Positions 34,871-44,347 are shown, numbered from the stretch's first letter. The stretch: DNA of 64,000 nucleotides from QHVT01 sp036389275 (GCA_036389275.1 DASVQE010000033.1:16861-80860), one strand, 5' to 3'. Notes: a model not told the origin generated them from the sequence alone. Made by a program: numbers and translations.

Positions 34871-36357
34871 AGCGTCACCGGCAGCTTCCCGAGCATCGGG
34901 ATCTCGCCGCGCAGCGCGCGCATGGCGGCGCGTTGCAGGAGAGGTTGAATTCCCCATGCACAGACGTACGTACTGACGTCTGGAATCTCTTTCAGGATGT
35001 ATGGACTGCCGAAAGAGACGGCGATGCAGTCGCGGCCGCGCTGCTCGACCAGCCGCCGGATGGCGGGCGGCACGGAGATGCGGCCGGCGCCGGAGATGGG
35101 GCGCAGCGCGAGGAGCAGGAGGAGGACGCCCGCGCTGACGTCGACGCGCTCCGTCTGCGCGTTGACTACCTGCATCGCGCCGCAGTGCGGCAGCGGATTG
35201 GCCTCGGCGAGGTCCGTGACGACGATGGTCTGCACGTTCGCCGTGCGCAGCGGCAGGAGGCCGCACTCGTCGCGCACGAGCGTGATCGAGCGCGCCGCGA
35301 TCTCCTCGGCGAGTTGCGGCGCCGCGTGCGTCTCGCGCGGCTCATTCACGCGCTGCTTCGCGGCGAGGACGCGCTCGAGCGACTCCTCGATGCGCGACAG
35401 CGACAGGCGGCCGCTGCGCACGGCCGCATGCACCGCGGCGATGGCGGCGTCGGTGTCGGCGGAGAAGAGCACGACGTCGTTGCCCGCCTCGATCGCGCGC
35501 ACGGCTGCCTCGCCGGGATCGAAATGCGCGGCGAGACCGCCCATGTCGAAGGCATCGGTGATGACCAAACCTTCGAACCCGAGGTCGCGGCGGAGCAGGC
35601 CTTCGATCATCGGGCGGGAGAGCGTGGCCGGCAGCGTGGCGTGATGCGGCACTTCGCCGGCCGACGTGCCGTAGACGTTCTCGAACTCGGCGCGCACCGG
35701 CGCGTGCGCCGCGTCGAGCGACGGCACGGCCAGATGGCCGGTCATCACCGAAGCGACGCCGGCGTCGATGGCGGCGCGGAACGGCACGAGCTCGACGCGC
35801 TCGAGCCGCTCGCGCGTGACGCCCAGCAGCGGCAGCGCGCGATGCGAGTCGACGTGCGTGTCGCCATGTCCCGGAAAATGCTTCGCCGTCGCCAGCGCGC
35901 CTTCGCTCTGGATCCCGCGCACCATCGCCGCGACATACTCCGCCACGCGCGCCGGCTCTTCGCCGAAGCTGCGCACGTTGATCACCGGATTGTCGCGATC
36001 GACGTTCACGTCCGCCACCGGCGCGAGGATGTGCTGCACGCCGATGGCGCGCGCCTCGATGGCCGTGGCCCGTCCCTGTTCGTACGCGAGCTCCGGTCCG
36101 CCTGCCGCGGCGACGGCCATCGCCGGCGCCCACCAGGTGGCGTCGGTGAAGCGCATCCCCATTCCCGACTCGAGATCGGCGCTGATCAGCAGCGGCGTCT
36201 CCGCGACCGATTGCAGCTCCTCGTTCACGCGCCGCGCCTCGGCGGTGGTCGTGGCGAACCAGATCACGCCGCCGACATGGTTCTCGCGCACCTGCCGCAT
36301 CACGTCGCCGCGAGCCGCGACGACGAAGAGCTGTCCGATTTTGCGGGCCAGATCCAC
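34867..36357 (-). CDS. nagZ: GH3 beta-N-acetylhexosaminidase, NagZ-like
   Basis: About 496 residues from GTG 36357. The NagZ catalytic dyad motif is present as KHFPGHGDTHVDSH (159-172, D170/H172) and the nucleophile as D268 in VITDAFDM. It removes GlcNAc from peptidoglycan fragments. A C-terminal ~150-residue alpha/beta domain makes it longer than proteobacterial NagZ and closer to the Bacillus type. No signal peptide is visible from this start. It overlaps the SSS transporter gene by 58 bases and the AmiE-NamZ gene by four, so all three are one operon. Confidence 0.88.
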   Translation of the reverse strand: MDLARKIGQLFVVAARGDVMRQVRENHVGGVIWFATTTAEARRVNEELQSVAETPLLISADLESGMGMRFTDATWWAPAMAVAAAGGPELAYEQGRATAIEARAIGVQHILAPVADVNVDRDNPVINVRSFGEEPARVAEYVAAMVRGIQSEGALATAKHFPGHGDTHVDSHRALPLLGVTRERLERVELVPFRAAIDAGVASVMTGHLAVPSLDAAHAPVRAEFENVYGTSAGEVPHHATLPATLSRPMIEGLLRRDLGFEGLVITDAFDMGGLAAHFDPGEAAVRAIEAGNDVVLFSADTDAAIAAVHAAVRSGRLSLSRIEESLERVLAAKQRVNEPRETHAAPQLAEEIAARSITLVRDECGLLPLRTANVQTIVVTDLAEANPLPHCGAMQVVNAQTERVDVSAGVLLLLLALRPISGAGRISVPPAIRRLVEQRGRDCIAVSFGSPYILKEIPDVSTYVCAWGIQPLLQRAAMRALRGEIPMLGKLPVTL

Positions 36358-37745
36358 GTGGCGATCATACCGGCCGCGAACGTCACGCCCGACCCGGCCA
36401 GCGTCCACCACGGCCAGGCGATGCGCGTGCCGAAGGCGACGTACAGCACCGCGGCCAGGCCGCAGCTCATGCCGATCAGCGCGCCGGCCGTGCGCGCGCG
36501 GCGCGTCATGCCGAGAAAGAAGACGCCGAGAATCGGACCGTTGATGAGCGAGGCCACCGAGAGCGCCGTGCTCAGCGCCGCGCGCGCCGACTGCTGCATG
36601 GCCACGCCGACGGCGATCTGGGCGATGCCGGCCAGCACCGTGACCACGCGCGAGACGCGCATGGCGTGACGGTCGTCGCGCGTCGGGTAGAGATCGGCCA
36701 CCACCGTCGAGGCGATGGCGCTCAGCGACGACGACATCGCCGCGGCGAGGATGGCCGCGACCACGAGGCCCGAGAGACCCGGCGGCAGATGGTTGGCGAT
36801 GAAATGCGGAAAGACCTGATCGGATGCGTCGAACTGCCGCTGGCCGTAGAAGGCGAAGAGCAGCACGCCGATGAAGAGGAAGCCGGCGAACTGCGCGAGG
36901 AGAAACAGCCCCGAGACCAGCAGCGCCTTCGCCGCGCTGCGCGCGTTGGGCGTGCACAAGTAGCGTTGCACCAGGTATTGATCGGTGCCATGTGTCGACA
37001 GCGTGAAGAACGTCCCGCCGACCACGCCCGACCAGAAGGTGAAGGTCTTCGTCAGGTCGAACGAAAAGTCGAACATGCGGAACTTCTGCGCGGCGTGGCC
37101 GACGGCCATCGCGTGGGCGAAGCCGACGTCGCCGAGGAGCACCGCCGCCGCGGCGATCGCGCCGCCGAGGTAGATCGCGAGCTGCACGACCTCCAGCCAG
37201 ACGATCGCCTCGATGCCGCCGGTGAGCGTGAAGACGATCATCACCACGCCGAGGCCGATCACCGAGCCGCTCACGGCCAGCTGCGGCGCGCCGACGCTCT
37301 GCAGCACCGCGGCGATGACGTAGGCGGTGAGCAGCAGGCGGACGCCGTCAGCGATGGTGCGCATGGCGACGAAGAGCGAGGCCGCGAGCGCTTTCACCGG
37401 ACGGCCGAAGCGCGACTGCAGCAGCTCGTAGACCGTGACCAGCTCGCCGCGGAAGTACCACGGCATGAACACCGCCGAGATGATCGCGCGCGCGACGCAG
37501 TAGCCGAGGACCACTTGCAGGAAACGGAAATCACCGCCGCGCGCCCAGGCGATGCCGGGGACGGAGATGAAGGTGATGGTCGACGTTTCGGTCGCGACGA
37601 TGGAAGCGGAGATCGCCCACCACGGCACCGAGTGCGCGGCCAGAAAGTAGCGCGCCGTGTCTTTCTGCCGCGCGCCGAAGAGAAAGCCGGAGCCGATCAC
37701 CGCGGCGAGGTAGACGACGACGATGGCAAAGTCGATGGCGTGCAA
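36300..37745 (-). CDS. sodium:solute symporter (SSS family)
   Basis: About 481 residues, thirteen or so membrane helices, with SSS features (GARQKDTARYFLAAHSVPWWAI, ATETSTITFISVPG, GGIEAIVWLEVVQ, STHGTDQYLVQRYL). I place the start at TTG 37745, about nine bases after a CATAAT box, so possibly leaderless. As first gene of an operon with NagZ and AmiE-NamZ it probably imports MurNAc, GlcNAc or a muropeptide sugar by Na+ symport; this is inference from context. Confidence 0.88.
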   Translation of the reverse strand: MHAIDFAIVVVYLAAVIGSGFLFGARQKDTARYFLAAHSVPWWAISASIVATETSTITFISVPGIAWARGGDFRFLQVVLGYCVARAIISAVFMPWYFRGELVTVYELLQSRFGRPVKALAASLFVAMRTIADGVRLLLTAYVIAAVLQSVGAPQLAVSGSVIGLGVVMIVFTLTGGIEAIVWLEVVQLAIYLGGAIAAAAVLLGDVGFAHAMAVGHAAQKFRMFDFSFDLTKTFTFWSGVVGGTFFTLSTHGTDQYLVQRYLCTPNARSAAKALLVSGLFLLAQFAGFLFIGVLLFAFYGQRQFDASDQVFPHFIANHLPPGLSGLVVAAILAAAMSSSLSAIASTVVADLYPTRDDRHAMRVSRVVTVLAGIAQIAVGVAMQQSARAALSTALSVASLINGPILGVFFLGMTRRARTAGALIGMSCGLAAVLYVAFGTRIAWPWWTLAGSGVTFAAGMIATWIWPAKSDSSSSSRLAAT

Positions 37746-37771
37746 GGCGGCGCGATTATGATCGGTCCCGC

Positions 37772-38500
37772 ATGAGCCGTCCCACCATCCTCTGGATTCA
37801 CGGCTATCCGCTCTCGTCGCGCATCTTCGAGCCGCAGCGCGCCATCGCCGGCGCGGAGCATGTGATGCCCGACCTTCCCGGTTTCGGCAGCGCGCCGCCG
37901 CCCGCCTCGGGCGACTGGGCGATCGACGACTACGCGCGCCACGCACTCGCGGCCACCGGCGAGCGGCGCGTGATCGTGGCCGGGCTGTCGATGGGCGGCT
38001 ACGTCGCCTTCGCCGCGGCGCGGCTCGCGCCGGAGCGCGTGGCCGGACTGATCCTCCTCGACACGCGCGAGACCGCCGACAGCGACGAGGCGCGGCAGGG
38101 CCGCTACAAAGCGATCAATCAGGTGCAGCGCGAAGGCGTCCGCCCGATCGTCGAGTCGATGCTGCCGAAGATGCTCACTGCCGCCGCTCCGGACGTCATG
38201 AAGTCCGCCGTTCGGGAGATCATGATGTCCTCCTCTCCGGAAGGAGTGATGGCCGCCCTGCGGGCCATGGCCGCGCGCGCCGACTCGTCGCCGCTCCTGC
38301 CGCGGTTGCCGCGCGCGCTGGTGATCGTGGGCGAAGAAGACGCGATCACGCCGCCGTCCGACTCGGCGCGCATGGCCGCGGCCATTCCCGACGCGTGCCT
38401 GGTGACAATCGCCGGCGCCGCGCATCTCGCGAACTACGAGCGCGCGGACGAGGTGAACGCCGCCGTCGAGGCGTGGCTCGGCGACTACTCCTTCAACTGA
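37772..38500 (+). CDS. alpha/beta hydrolase
   Basis: 242 residues. Nucleophile elbow GLSMGG (S73), oxyanion HGYPLSS, acid in GEEDAITP (~D188), catalytic His in GAAHLANYE (~H219). Closest in style to epoxide-hydrolase/MenH-like esterases; substrate unknown. TATGAT at 37757-37762 ends ten bases before ATG, suggesting a leaderless message divergent from the SSS gene. Its last ~40 codons are the left copy of a tandem duplication. Confidence 0.88.
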   Translation: MSRPTILWIHGYPLSSRIFEPQRAIAGAEHVMPDLPGFGSAPPPASGDWAIDDYARHALAATGERRVIVAGLSMGGYVAFAAARLAPERVAGLILLDTRETADSDEARQGRYKAINQVQREGVRPIVESMLPKMLTAAAPDVMKSAVREIMMSSSPEGVMAALRAMAARADSSPLLPRLPRALVIVGEEDAITPPSDSARMAAAIPDACLVTIAGAAHLANYERADEVNAAVEAWLGDYSFN

Positions 38501-38845
38501 CGGATCCTTCCGATCAAAGCCGCTGCGCAGCGCGCTTTTGGCCGCGGCGTCGAGACTCGGGTCGCCGTCGAGCCGCTGCAGCGCGAGCTCGTACGCGGCG
38601 AGCGCGCGCGCGTCCATTCCGGACGCGCGTTTGGTGACGATCGCCGGCGCCGCGCATCTGGCGAACTACGAACGCGCCGGCGAGGTGAACGCCGCCGTCG
38701 AGGCGTGGCTCGGCGACTACTCCTTGAGCTGACGGATCCTCCCGATCAACCCGCTGCGCAGCGCGCTCTTCTCCGCGGCGTCGAGGCTCGGGTCGGCGTC
38801 GAGCCGCTGCAGCGCGAGCTCGTACGCGGCGAGCGCGCGCGCGTC
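38383..38845. repeat. tandem duplication of ~232 bp at a convergent gene junction
   Basis: Unit 1 (38383-38614) and unit 2 (38615-38845) are roughly 90 % identical with one single-base indel. Each unit contains the 3' end of the alpha/beta hydrolase and the reverse-strand 3' end of the next serine hydrolase. The duplication left an extra hydrolase tail and an extra serine-hydrolase tail between the genes. Confidence 0.85.
38615..38732 (+). pseudogene. duplicated 3' remnant of the alpha/beta hydrolase
   Basis: Encodes a second copy of the hydrolase C-terminus (VTIAGAAHLANYERAGEVNA... GDYSLS) without the rest of the gene. It carries the His-loop but no nucleophile, so it cannot be an enzyme. 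Confidence 0.75.
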
Positions 38846-40512
38846 CTGCCCCGAATAGAGGTAGCCGCGCGCCAGCCGCGCTTCCGCCGTCGCCGATTCG
38901 AATAGAGCTCGGCGTTCAATCCGAAGAGCGCCAGCGCCTCGGCCGGACGCGCCGCTTCGATCATGGCGGCGGCGCGTTCGTCGAGCACGCGTTCCGGCAG
39001 CCGGCCCGCGGCGAACTCCGCCCGATACGCGGCCAACGCTTCCTCCAGACGCCGCTCGCCGAGCAGCTCGTCGGCGCGGATCGGCGCATCAGCCGGCAGC
39101 GCGTGCGCGGTCGTGCGCTTCTCGTTCTCAATCACCAGCAGCGCATCGCCTTCCTTCGCATAGCGCACGTTGCGGTCGTTGCGCGCGAAGAGGCCGCCCT
39201 CGATCGCGTAGAGCGTGTGCCAGCCGGTCGTGACGTCGAGCACCTGCAGCGCGTCGCCGCGGCGGCGGATCGAGATCACCTCGCCCGACTCCGACTCGTA
39301 GCGCCCGATCACGCGATCGGCTTCGGCAGCGGACACCGACACCGGATGCAGCGGCTTCGGCGAGAAGCCCGGCCAGCGATACTCGCGGGCGATCGCGGCG
39401 AGCAGATCCCACAGCAGGATCGAGCCGCCGTCGGAGTTCGTCATCACCACCGCGCCCTGGCGTCCGTCGCGCGTCGCCATCAGTTGCGAGAGGAAGCCTT
39501 CGTTGTAGCCGCCGTGCGAAAAGTACGGCACGCCGTCGTGCTCCTCGAGGAAGAAGCCGATGCCGATCGGCGGAATGTCCCCGGGCGGAAAGCGGCGCTT
39601 GAGCATGTGCCACGCGGCGTCGGTGGAGAGCACGCGCGTCGGACGTCCGGCCAGCGCGTCCTGCATCTCGATGATCGTCTGCGCGAGCTCGGCGGGCGTC
39701 GTCCAGAGGCCGGCCGCGGCGTTCTCCGGGTAGATGTGCCACTTGCCGCGCAGCTCCGTGGGACCGAGGCGGTAGGCGGTGGCGGCTTCGTCGCGGCGCG
39801 CGCGCGGCAGCGGCTGTTCGTACGTGCTGCGGCGCATGCCGAGCGGCGCGAGGACGGTGCGGCGCATCAGCTCCGGGAACGGCGTCGCGAACTGGTCGTG
39901 CAGCACCTGCTGCACCACTTCGATGCCGCCGCCGGAGTAGCGCTGCCGCGTGTTGGGCGGAAGGTCGACCACGATGGCGGTGGTGTTGGCCGGCGGCGTG
40001 CCGTTGAGGATCTCGATCAGCGTCGGCAGCTTCTGGTCCGTCGCGTAGCCGGGGAAGCCGTGTACGGTCGTGCCGCCGGAGTGGCTGAGCAGCATGCGCA
40101 GCGTGACCGGCGTCTTCGCGGTGAGCTCGTTGTCCGGCAGCTTCCAGGTGCGCAGCAGCGAATTGACCGGCGCCTCGAGCGGCAGTTGGCCGCGCTCGAC
40201 CAGATCCATCACCGCCATCGCCGTGACGGGCTTACTGATCGACGCCGCCTGAAACAGCGTCGAGGTCGTGGCGCGGCGGCCGCTCTCGATGTCGGCGAGT
40301 CCGCGCGCCGCGGCGAGCACGACCCGGCCGTCTTCAACCACGGCGTAGCTGATCGCGGCCACGCCGAGCTCTTTCATCCGCTGCTCGAGCGTCGGGCCGG
40401 AGACGCCTTCGATCGGAACGGGAGTGCCGAGATTTTGCTCGATCGCCTGCTGCGTCTGCGCGGCGGCGGGAAGCGTGAGGAGGAGCAACAGAAACGCGCG
40501 TGCGAGTCTCAT
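38746..40512 (-). CDS. SxxK serine hydrolase with frameshifted C-terminus
   Basis: Signal peptide (MRLARAFLLL...AAAQ) from ATG 40512, then a class C beta-lactamase-like domain with SISK (S91-K94), YSGGG in the second motif position and FSHGGYNEG near residue ~330. A small beta domain (~400-460) and TPR-like helices follow. After GLNAELYSN the frame turns into Arg-rich nonsense. The -1-shifted frame continues sensibly (SATAEARLARGYLYSGQDAR... IRQLKE) to a TAG at 38719-38717. A one-base loss near 38895-38903 therefore breaks the end, or is a sequencing error. The catalytic domain is intact. Confidence 0.8.
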   Translation of the reverse strand: MRLARAFLLLLLTLPAAAQTQQAIEQNLGTPVPIEGVSGPTLEQRMKELGVAAISYAVVEDGRVVLAAARGLADIESGRRATTSTLFQAASISKPVTAMAVMDLVERGQLPLEAPVNSLLRTWKLPDNELTAKTPVTLRMLLSHSGGTTVHGFPGYATDQKLPTLIEILNGTPPANTTAIVVDLPPNTRQRYSGGGIEVVQQVLHDQFATPFPELMRRTVLAPLGMRRSTYEQPLPRARRDEAATAYRLGPTELRGKWHIYPENAAAGLWTTPAELAQTIIEMQDALAGRPTRVLSTDAAWHMLKRRFPPGDIPPIGIGFFLEEHDGVPYFSHGGYNEGFLSQLMATRDGRQGAVVMTNSDGGSILLWDLLAAIAREYRWPGFSPKPLHPVSVSAAEADRVIGRYESESGEVISIRRRGDALQVLDVTTGWHTLYAIEGGLFARNDRNVRYAKEGDALLVIENEKRTTAHALPADAPIRADELLGERRLEEALAAYRAEFAAGRLPERVLDERAAAMIEAARPAEALALFGLNAELYSNRRRRKRGWRAATSIRGRTRARSPRTSSRCSGSTPTRASTPRRRARCAAG

Positions 40513-40544
40513 CGAGACCAATTACGCACGAACGCGCACATCGT

Positions 40545-41192
40545 TCACTCGCGCCACTCGTCGATGACTTCGAGGTGCGCGGTGCGCTCGCGCGTGAGCC
40601 GCGCCCGGCAGTCGAGGTTCAGCATGGTCTCGATGGTCCCGCCGCCGCCCTCGGCGAACGCTTCCGCGGCGCAGGCGCTGTCGCGGAACGCGAGCCACTG
40701 CTTCTGCGCGGCCACGAGCTTCGCTTTCGCCTCCGGCTCCAGCTTCGCGGTGACGCGCTGCCAGGCGGCGTTCAGCGCCTCGTCGGCGAGCACCCACCGC
40801 TCGAACGCGCACTCGTTCAGCTCGATCGTGTTTGCGGCGCTCTCGCACGGGCCGTGCTCCGCCAGCGCCGCCTTCGCCGAGTCGGGATCGGTGAGCACCA
40901 GCGCGCGCATGACCGCGTCGGCGTCGCTGCCTTCGAGCAGCACCAGCCGCCCGGCCGCGCCGCGCAGGAGCGTGCGCGTCGGGCTGCTCCAGCCGCCCCA
41001 GCGGCCGTGGCGGATCGGCTCGGCGTCCTCGGGCATCGGCGGCTCGGCCGCCGGAAAGGAGAGCCGCGTCGTGCCGATCGTCGCCGCGCAATGATCCTGC
41101 TCGACGACGCGCAGCCGCGGCGCATCGAGGCGATAGCCGCAGGCGGTGTTGCGATGCGTGAGGATCGCGGCGGCGAGGATGAGCGCGTGCAT
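40545..41192 (-). CDS. secreted protein with LprI/DUF1311 domain
   Basis: 215 residues with a short signal peptide. The C-terminal ~95 residues (NTIELNECAFERWVLADEALNAAW... AQKQWLAFRDSACAAEA... CRARLTRERTAHLE) match the DUF1311/LprI lysozyme-inhibitor-like pattern with its conserved Cys residues. The N-terminal ~110 residues are not recognised. A role against lysozyme is known only for some members. Ends three bases after the next gene's stop, same strand. Confidence 0.75.
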   Translation of the reverse strand: MHALILAAAILTHRNTACGYRLDAPRLRVVEQDHCAATIGTTRLSFPAAEPPMPEDAEPIRHGRWGGWSSPTRTLLRGAAGRLVLLEGSDADAVMRALVLTDPDSAKAALAEHGPCESAANTIELNECAFERWVLADEALNAAWQRVTAKLEPEAKAKLVAAQKQWLAFRDSACAAEAFAEGGGGTIETMLNLDCRARLTRERTAHLEVIDEWRE

Positions 41193-41195
41193 GAG

Positions 41196-43448
41196 TCAGC
41201 GCCAGCGATCGTACGCCACGGCGGCGAGTGCGGCGAGCAGCGTGAGCGCGCTGACAATCGCCGACGGGATGATGCGCGGATTGCGATACGTCAGCTCGAC
41301 GCGGTGCCTGCCCGCGGGCACGACCACGCCCTGAAAGGCGACGTTCGTCGGGATCACCGGCGCGCTGTGGCCGTCGATGGCCGCGCGCCAATATTTATGC
41401 ATCGTATTTGCTGATACTAAATAGGCACGACCGGCGCTCTCCACGTCGAGCATCACGTGCGACGGATGCTCCTCGACGCGCACCACCTGTCCCGCGGCCG
41501 GCGCGAAGACTTCGCCGGAGGTGAAGGCATCGCCGGGCGCGGTCTCCTGCGTGGCGACGTGATCGGCGACGTCGATGGCCTCGCGTCCCGGCCACAAGCG
41601 CGAGGCAAACCAGTAGCGAGGATGCGGACCGATGTCGCGAATCTCGACCGGCGAGCCGCGGCGCTGCGCCTCGTCGACGTTCACGAACTGGGCGACCCAG
41701 CGCACGTTCGCCGACTGCAGAAACCAGGGATTCCACCCACCGCCGCCGCGCTGCCGCACGTCCTGCGCCGTCTTCTCGTACGCCTCGGTGACCAGCAGCG
41801 AGGTCTGATCGAGGTCCTGCTCGAGCAGTCCGCGAAAGCCGAACGCCGACCCGGAGAACGGGAACATGGCGTCGCGCATCACCGCGTCCGTGCGCGGCGC
41901 GGACAAAAAGTGCGACATCGCCAGCGGGCTGCCATCCCATTCGTCCCATGCCGCCTGATGGAAGAGGCGGAACTGCTCGCGGCCGGCGATGCCATGCGCG
42001 GCGCGCGGCTCGTCGAAGTAGCTGCGCGGCGTGCGCGCGGCGTCGGCGAAGTGGATGAACGAGGCGTCGGCGATGGCAAACGCGACCAGCGCCGCCGCCC
42101 ACCATCTCGCGTTGCGCGCGGACAGCCTTACCAGCGCCAGCACCGCCGCGCCGCGCGCCACGTTCATCATCCAGTACGCGTTCCACGGCAGCGCCCGCGC
42201 TTCCGCCACCTGCGGCGTCGCCTCCGATCGCGAGCCGCTCGCCCAGATCGCCAGCGCCACGACCACCCACGTCACGCCCAGCGCGAACGCGGTCTGGCGC
42301 AATTTTGCGTCGGACGCAAACCGGTCGACGGCCGCGGCGCCGGCTACGATGATCACGAACAGCGCCGTCAGCAGAAACTTTTCCGGATAGCGGATCGAGC
42401 GAACCAGCCCCACGTCATAGAGGATGCGAAAGAGCGGCGCGTGCGACCCGAGGGCGAGCAGCAGCGCCATGGCCACAACCGCGAGCGCGTACCACCGTCC
42501 GGGCATGCCGCGCAGCAGCGCCGCCAGCGCGGCGATGGCGATCAGCAGGCCGGGATAGATCTCCGGGATGAACGGCTCGACGCGCGACGGGTAGAGCTTG
42601 CGGATGGCCTGCGCGTTCGTGTCGTCATGCAGCGCGCGGAAGAGCCGCGGGAACGCCAGCTCGGCGAGCCGCGACGGCGGCGTGCTCCAGTTCGACGCGT
42701 ACTCCCAGCGGAAGCCTTCGCTGCGCACCGAGTCGCGCGCGTGATCGACCGCCGGCACGAGCTGCACCGCGGCGATGACCAGGCCCCACACCAGCAGCAG
42801 CGCGACGCGCGCCACGCCGCGCCAGTCGCGATCCTCCAGCCAGCGATAGAGCGCGTACGAGCCGGCCAGTGCGCCGGTCTGGAAGACCGTGACCGGCTCG
42901 CCGAGGATGGCCTGCATGCCGAAGAAGAGCGCGCCGAGAGCCACGTCGCCCATGCGCCGCCTCGCGATCGCGCGATGCGTGAAGAGCAGCACCAGCGGCA
43001 TCCACGTCATCGCGAACAAAAACGGCAGGCGGATCATCAGCGACAGATACGGCGCGCCGAAGGCGAACGCGCACGCGCCGAAGAGCGCCGCCGGCGCGCG
43101 CAGGTTCAGCTCGCGCAACAGCAGATACATGCCGACCGCCGCAATGGCGAAGTGCACGACGATGTGCAGTTGAAACGCGAACGCGTACCACGGCAGCAGC
43201 ACCAGCCACTGCGGCGGATAGAAGAGTTCGTACGCCGGATTCGCGGCGAGCGGCTGGCCGCCCTGATAGAACGGATTCCACTGCGGCAGGCCTTCGCTCA
43301 GGGTCAGCTCGCGCACGACCTTCTTCATCGGGAAGTGATAGATGAAGAGATCGCCGCGATAGAAGCCGCGGCCGAGGAAGAGGACGTCGGCGAAGAGCAG
43401 CGCGGTGAGCGCGATCAGGATGGCGGCGTTGCGCCGGTCGGACGACAC
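41196..43448 (-). CDS. YfhO-like multi-pass membrane protein
   Basis: 750 residues, ten or more membrane helices and a C-terminal extracytoplasmic beta domain (from ~600). The N-terminal pattern (GDLFIYHFPMKKVV... GLPQWNPFYQGGQPL... NPAYELFYPPQWL) is that of YfhO/GT-C-fold proteins. In Bacillus, YfhO has been linked to lipoteichoic acid glycosylation; in Gram-negatives the role is unknown. Translation starts at GTG 43448, one base after the stop of the DUF1573 gene. A TTTGCGTC palindrome (42304-42320) lies within. Confidence 0.82.
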   Translation of the reverse strand: MSSDRRNAAILIALTALLFADVLFLGRGFYRGDLFIYHFPMKKVVRELTLSEGLPQWNPFYQGGQPLAANPAYELFYPPQWLVLLPWYAFAFQLHIVVHFAIAAVGMYLLLRELNLRAPAALFGACAFAFGAPYLSLMIRLPFLFAMTWMPLVLLFTHRAIARRRMGDVALGALFFGMQAILGEPVTVFQTGALAGSYALYRWLEDRDWRGVARVALLLVWGLVIAAVQLVPAVDHARDSVRSEGFRWEYASNWSTPPSRLAELAFPRLFRALHDDTNAQAIRKLYPSRVEPFIPEIYPGLLIAIAALAALLRGMPGRWYALAVVAMALLLALGSHAPLFRILYDVGLVRSIRYPEKFLLTALFVIIVAGAAAVDRFASDAKLRQTAFALGVTWVVVALAIWASGSRSEATPQVAEARALPWNAYWMMNVARGAAVLALVRLSARNARWWAAALVAFAIADASFIHFADAARTPRSYFDEPRAAHGIAGREQFRLFHQAAWDEWDGSPLAMSHFLSAPRTDAVMRDAMFPFSGSAFGFRGLLEQDLDQTSLLVTEAYEKTAQDVRQRGGGGWNPWFLQSANVRWVAQFVNVDEAQRRGSPVEIRDIGPHPRYWFASRLWPGREAIDVADHVATQETAPGDAFTSGEVFAPAAGQVVRVEEHPSHVMLDVESAGRAYLVSANTMHKYWRAAIDGHSAPVIPTNVAFQGVVVPAGRHRVELTYRNPRIIPSAIVSALTLLAALAAVAYDRWR
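42304..42320. repeat. TTTGCGTC-G-GACGCAAA palindrome, copy 5
   Basis: Perfect 8+1+8 palindrome inside the YfhO-like gene, in a loop between membrane segments (encoded RFASDAKLRQ). Confidence 0.6.
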
Positions 43449-43449
43449 G

Positions 43450-44283
43450 TCACCGCACCGTGGCCGTCACCTCGAACGACGTGGAGACGGTGGGATCCTT
43501 CTTCGACGTCACCTTCAGCGTCTCGCGCAGCTCGCCCGCTTTCGCGCGCGCGCCGTCGATGGTGACGGTGATGCTCTCCTTCCCTTTCGGCGGCACCACC
43601 GGCGCGTGCTCGTAGTAGAGGCAGTGGCAGAGCGAGCGCGCGATCTGGATCGTCACCGGCTCGTCGGTGCGGTTGGTGATCTCGAACTGCCGCGTGGCCC
43701 GCGTCCCTTTGCGGATGACGCCGTAGTCGTGCGTGCGCGGCTTCAACACCAGCGCGTCGTCCGCCGCGGCCGCAGGCGGCGCCGGCTCGGTCATCGTGTC
43801 GGTGGCGCGCGTCGCGGTGGTGGTGCTCTCGGTCACGGCCGGCTGTTCGACGATGGTCGGCTGCGGCTCGCGGTCGCGGCTGGCGCGCCAGATCATCCAG
43901 CCGATCGCGCCGAGGACCGCCAGCGCGACCAGGACGATGAGAGCAATGCGCAGGTTCGATGGAGGAGGCGCCGCCGGCAGATCCATCGGCGTCACTTCAT
44001 CATCCATTGGCGTCGTGACCAGCGGCCGCGCGCCGGCGTCGGTCTTGAGCCGCAGCGGCGCTTCGGGCGTGACCGTGCGCCCGTCGATCTCGTCGAGCTT
44101 CGCCAGCGACGCATCGATGCCGGTGATCACGCGCCGATACTCTTCCGCCAGCGCCGCCGACGGCGCCTCGGCCATCAGCGCCGCGATCGTGTCGCGATGC
44201 CGCCGGTAATTCTGCCGCAGCGCCTCGATCTCTCGCGCGCGCTCACCGCGCCGCGCGCCGGCCGTGCCGAAGTCGTCGGACAT
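43450..44283 (-). CDS. membrane-anchored DUF1573-like protein
   Basis: 277 residues. A cytoplasmic coiled-coil-like N-terminus (1-~65), a Pro-rich linker, one membrane helix (~110-130, LRIALIVLVALAVLGAIGWMIW), then a C-terminal Ig-like domain of the DUF1573 type (HDYGVIRKGTRATRQFEITNRTDEPV... LCHCLYYEHAPVVPPKGK). The CHC in a domain of this type suggests possible disulfide or metal binding. Same transcript as the YfhO-like gene. Confidence 0.72.
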   Translation of the reverse strand: MSDDFGTAGARRGERAREIEALRQNYRRHRDTIAALMAEAPSAALAEEYRRVITGIDASLAKLDEIDGRTVTPEAPLRLKTDAGARPLVTTPMDDEVTPMDLPAAPPPSNLRIALIVLVALAVLGAIGWMIWRASRDREPQPTIVEQPAVTESTTTATRATDTMTEPAPPAAAADDALVLKPRTHDYGVIRKGTRATRQFEITNRTDEPVTIQIARSLCHCLYYEHAPVVPPKGKESITVTIDGARAKAGELRETLKVTSKKDPTVSTSFEVTATVR

Positions 44284-44347
44284 GGAGTGATGGTATCAGG
44301 TGGTGCTCTGCTAGCATCGGCCGATCAACGCGTAAGGAGAGAGGCCG

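Noticed and set aside
38538..38732. Independent small gene in the duplicated segment
   Set aside because: It is the copied 3' end of the alpha/beta hydrolase joined to antisense sequence, with no start region of its own.
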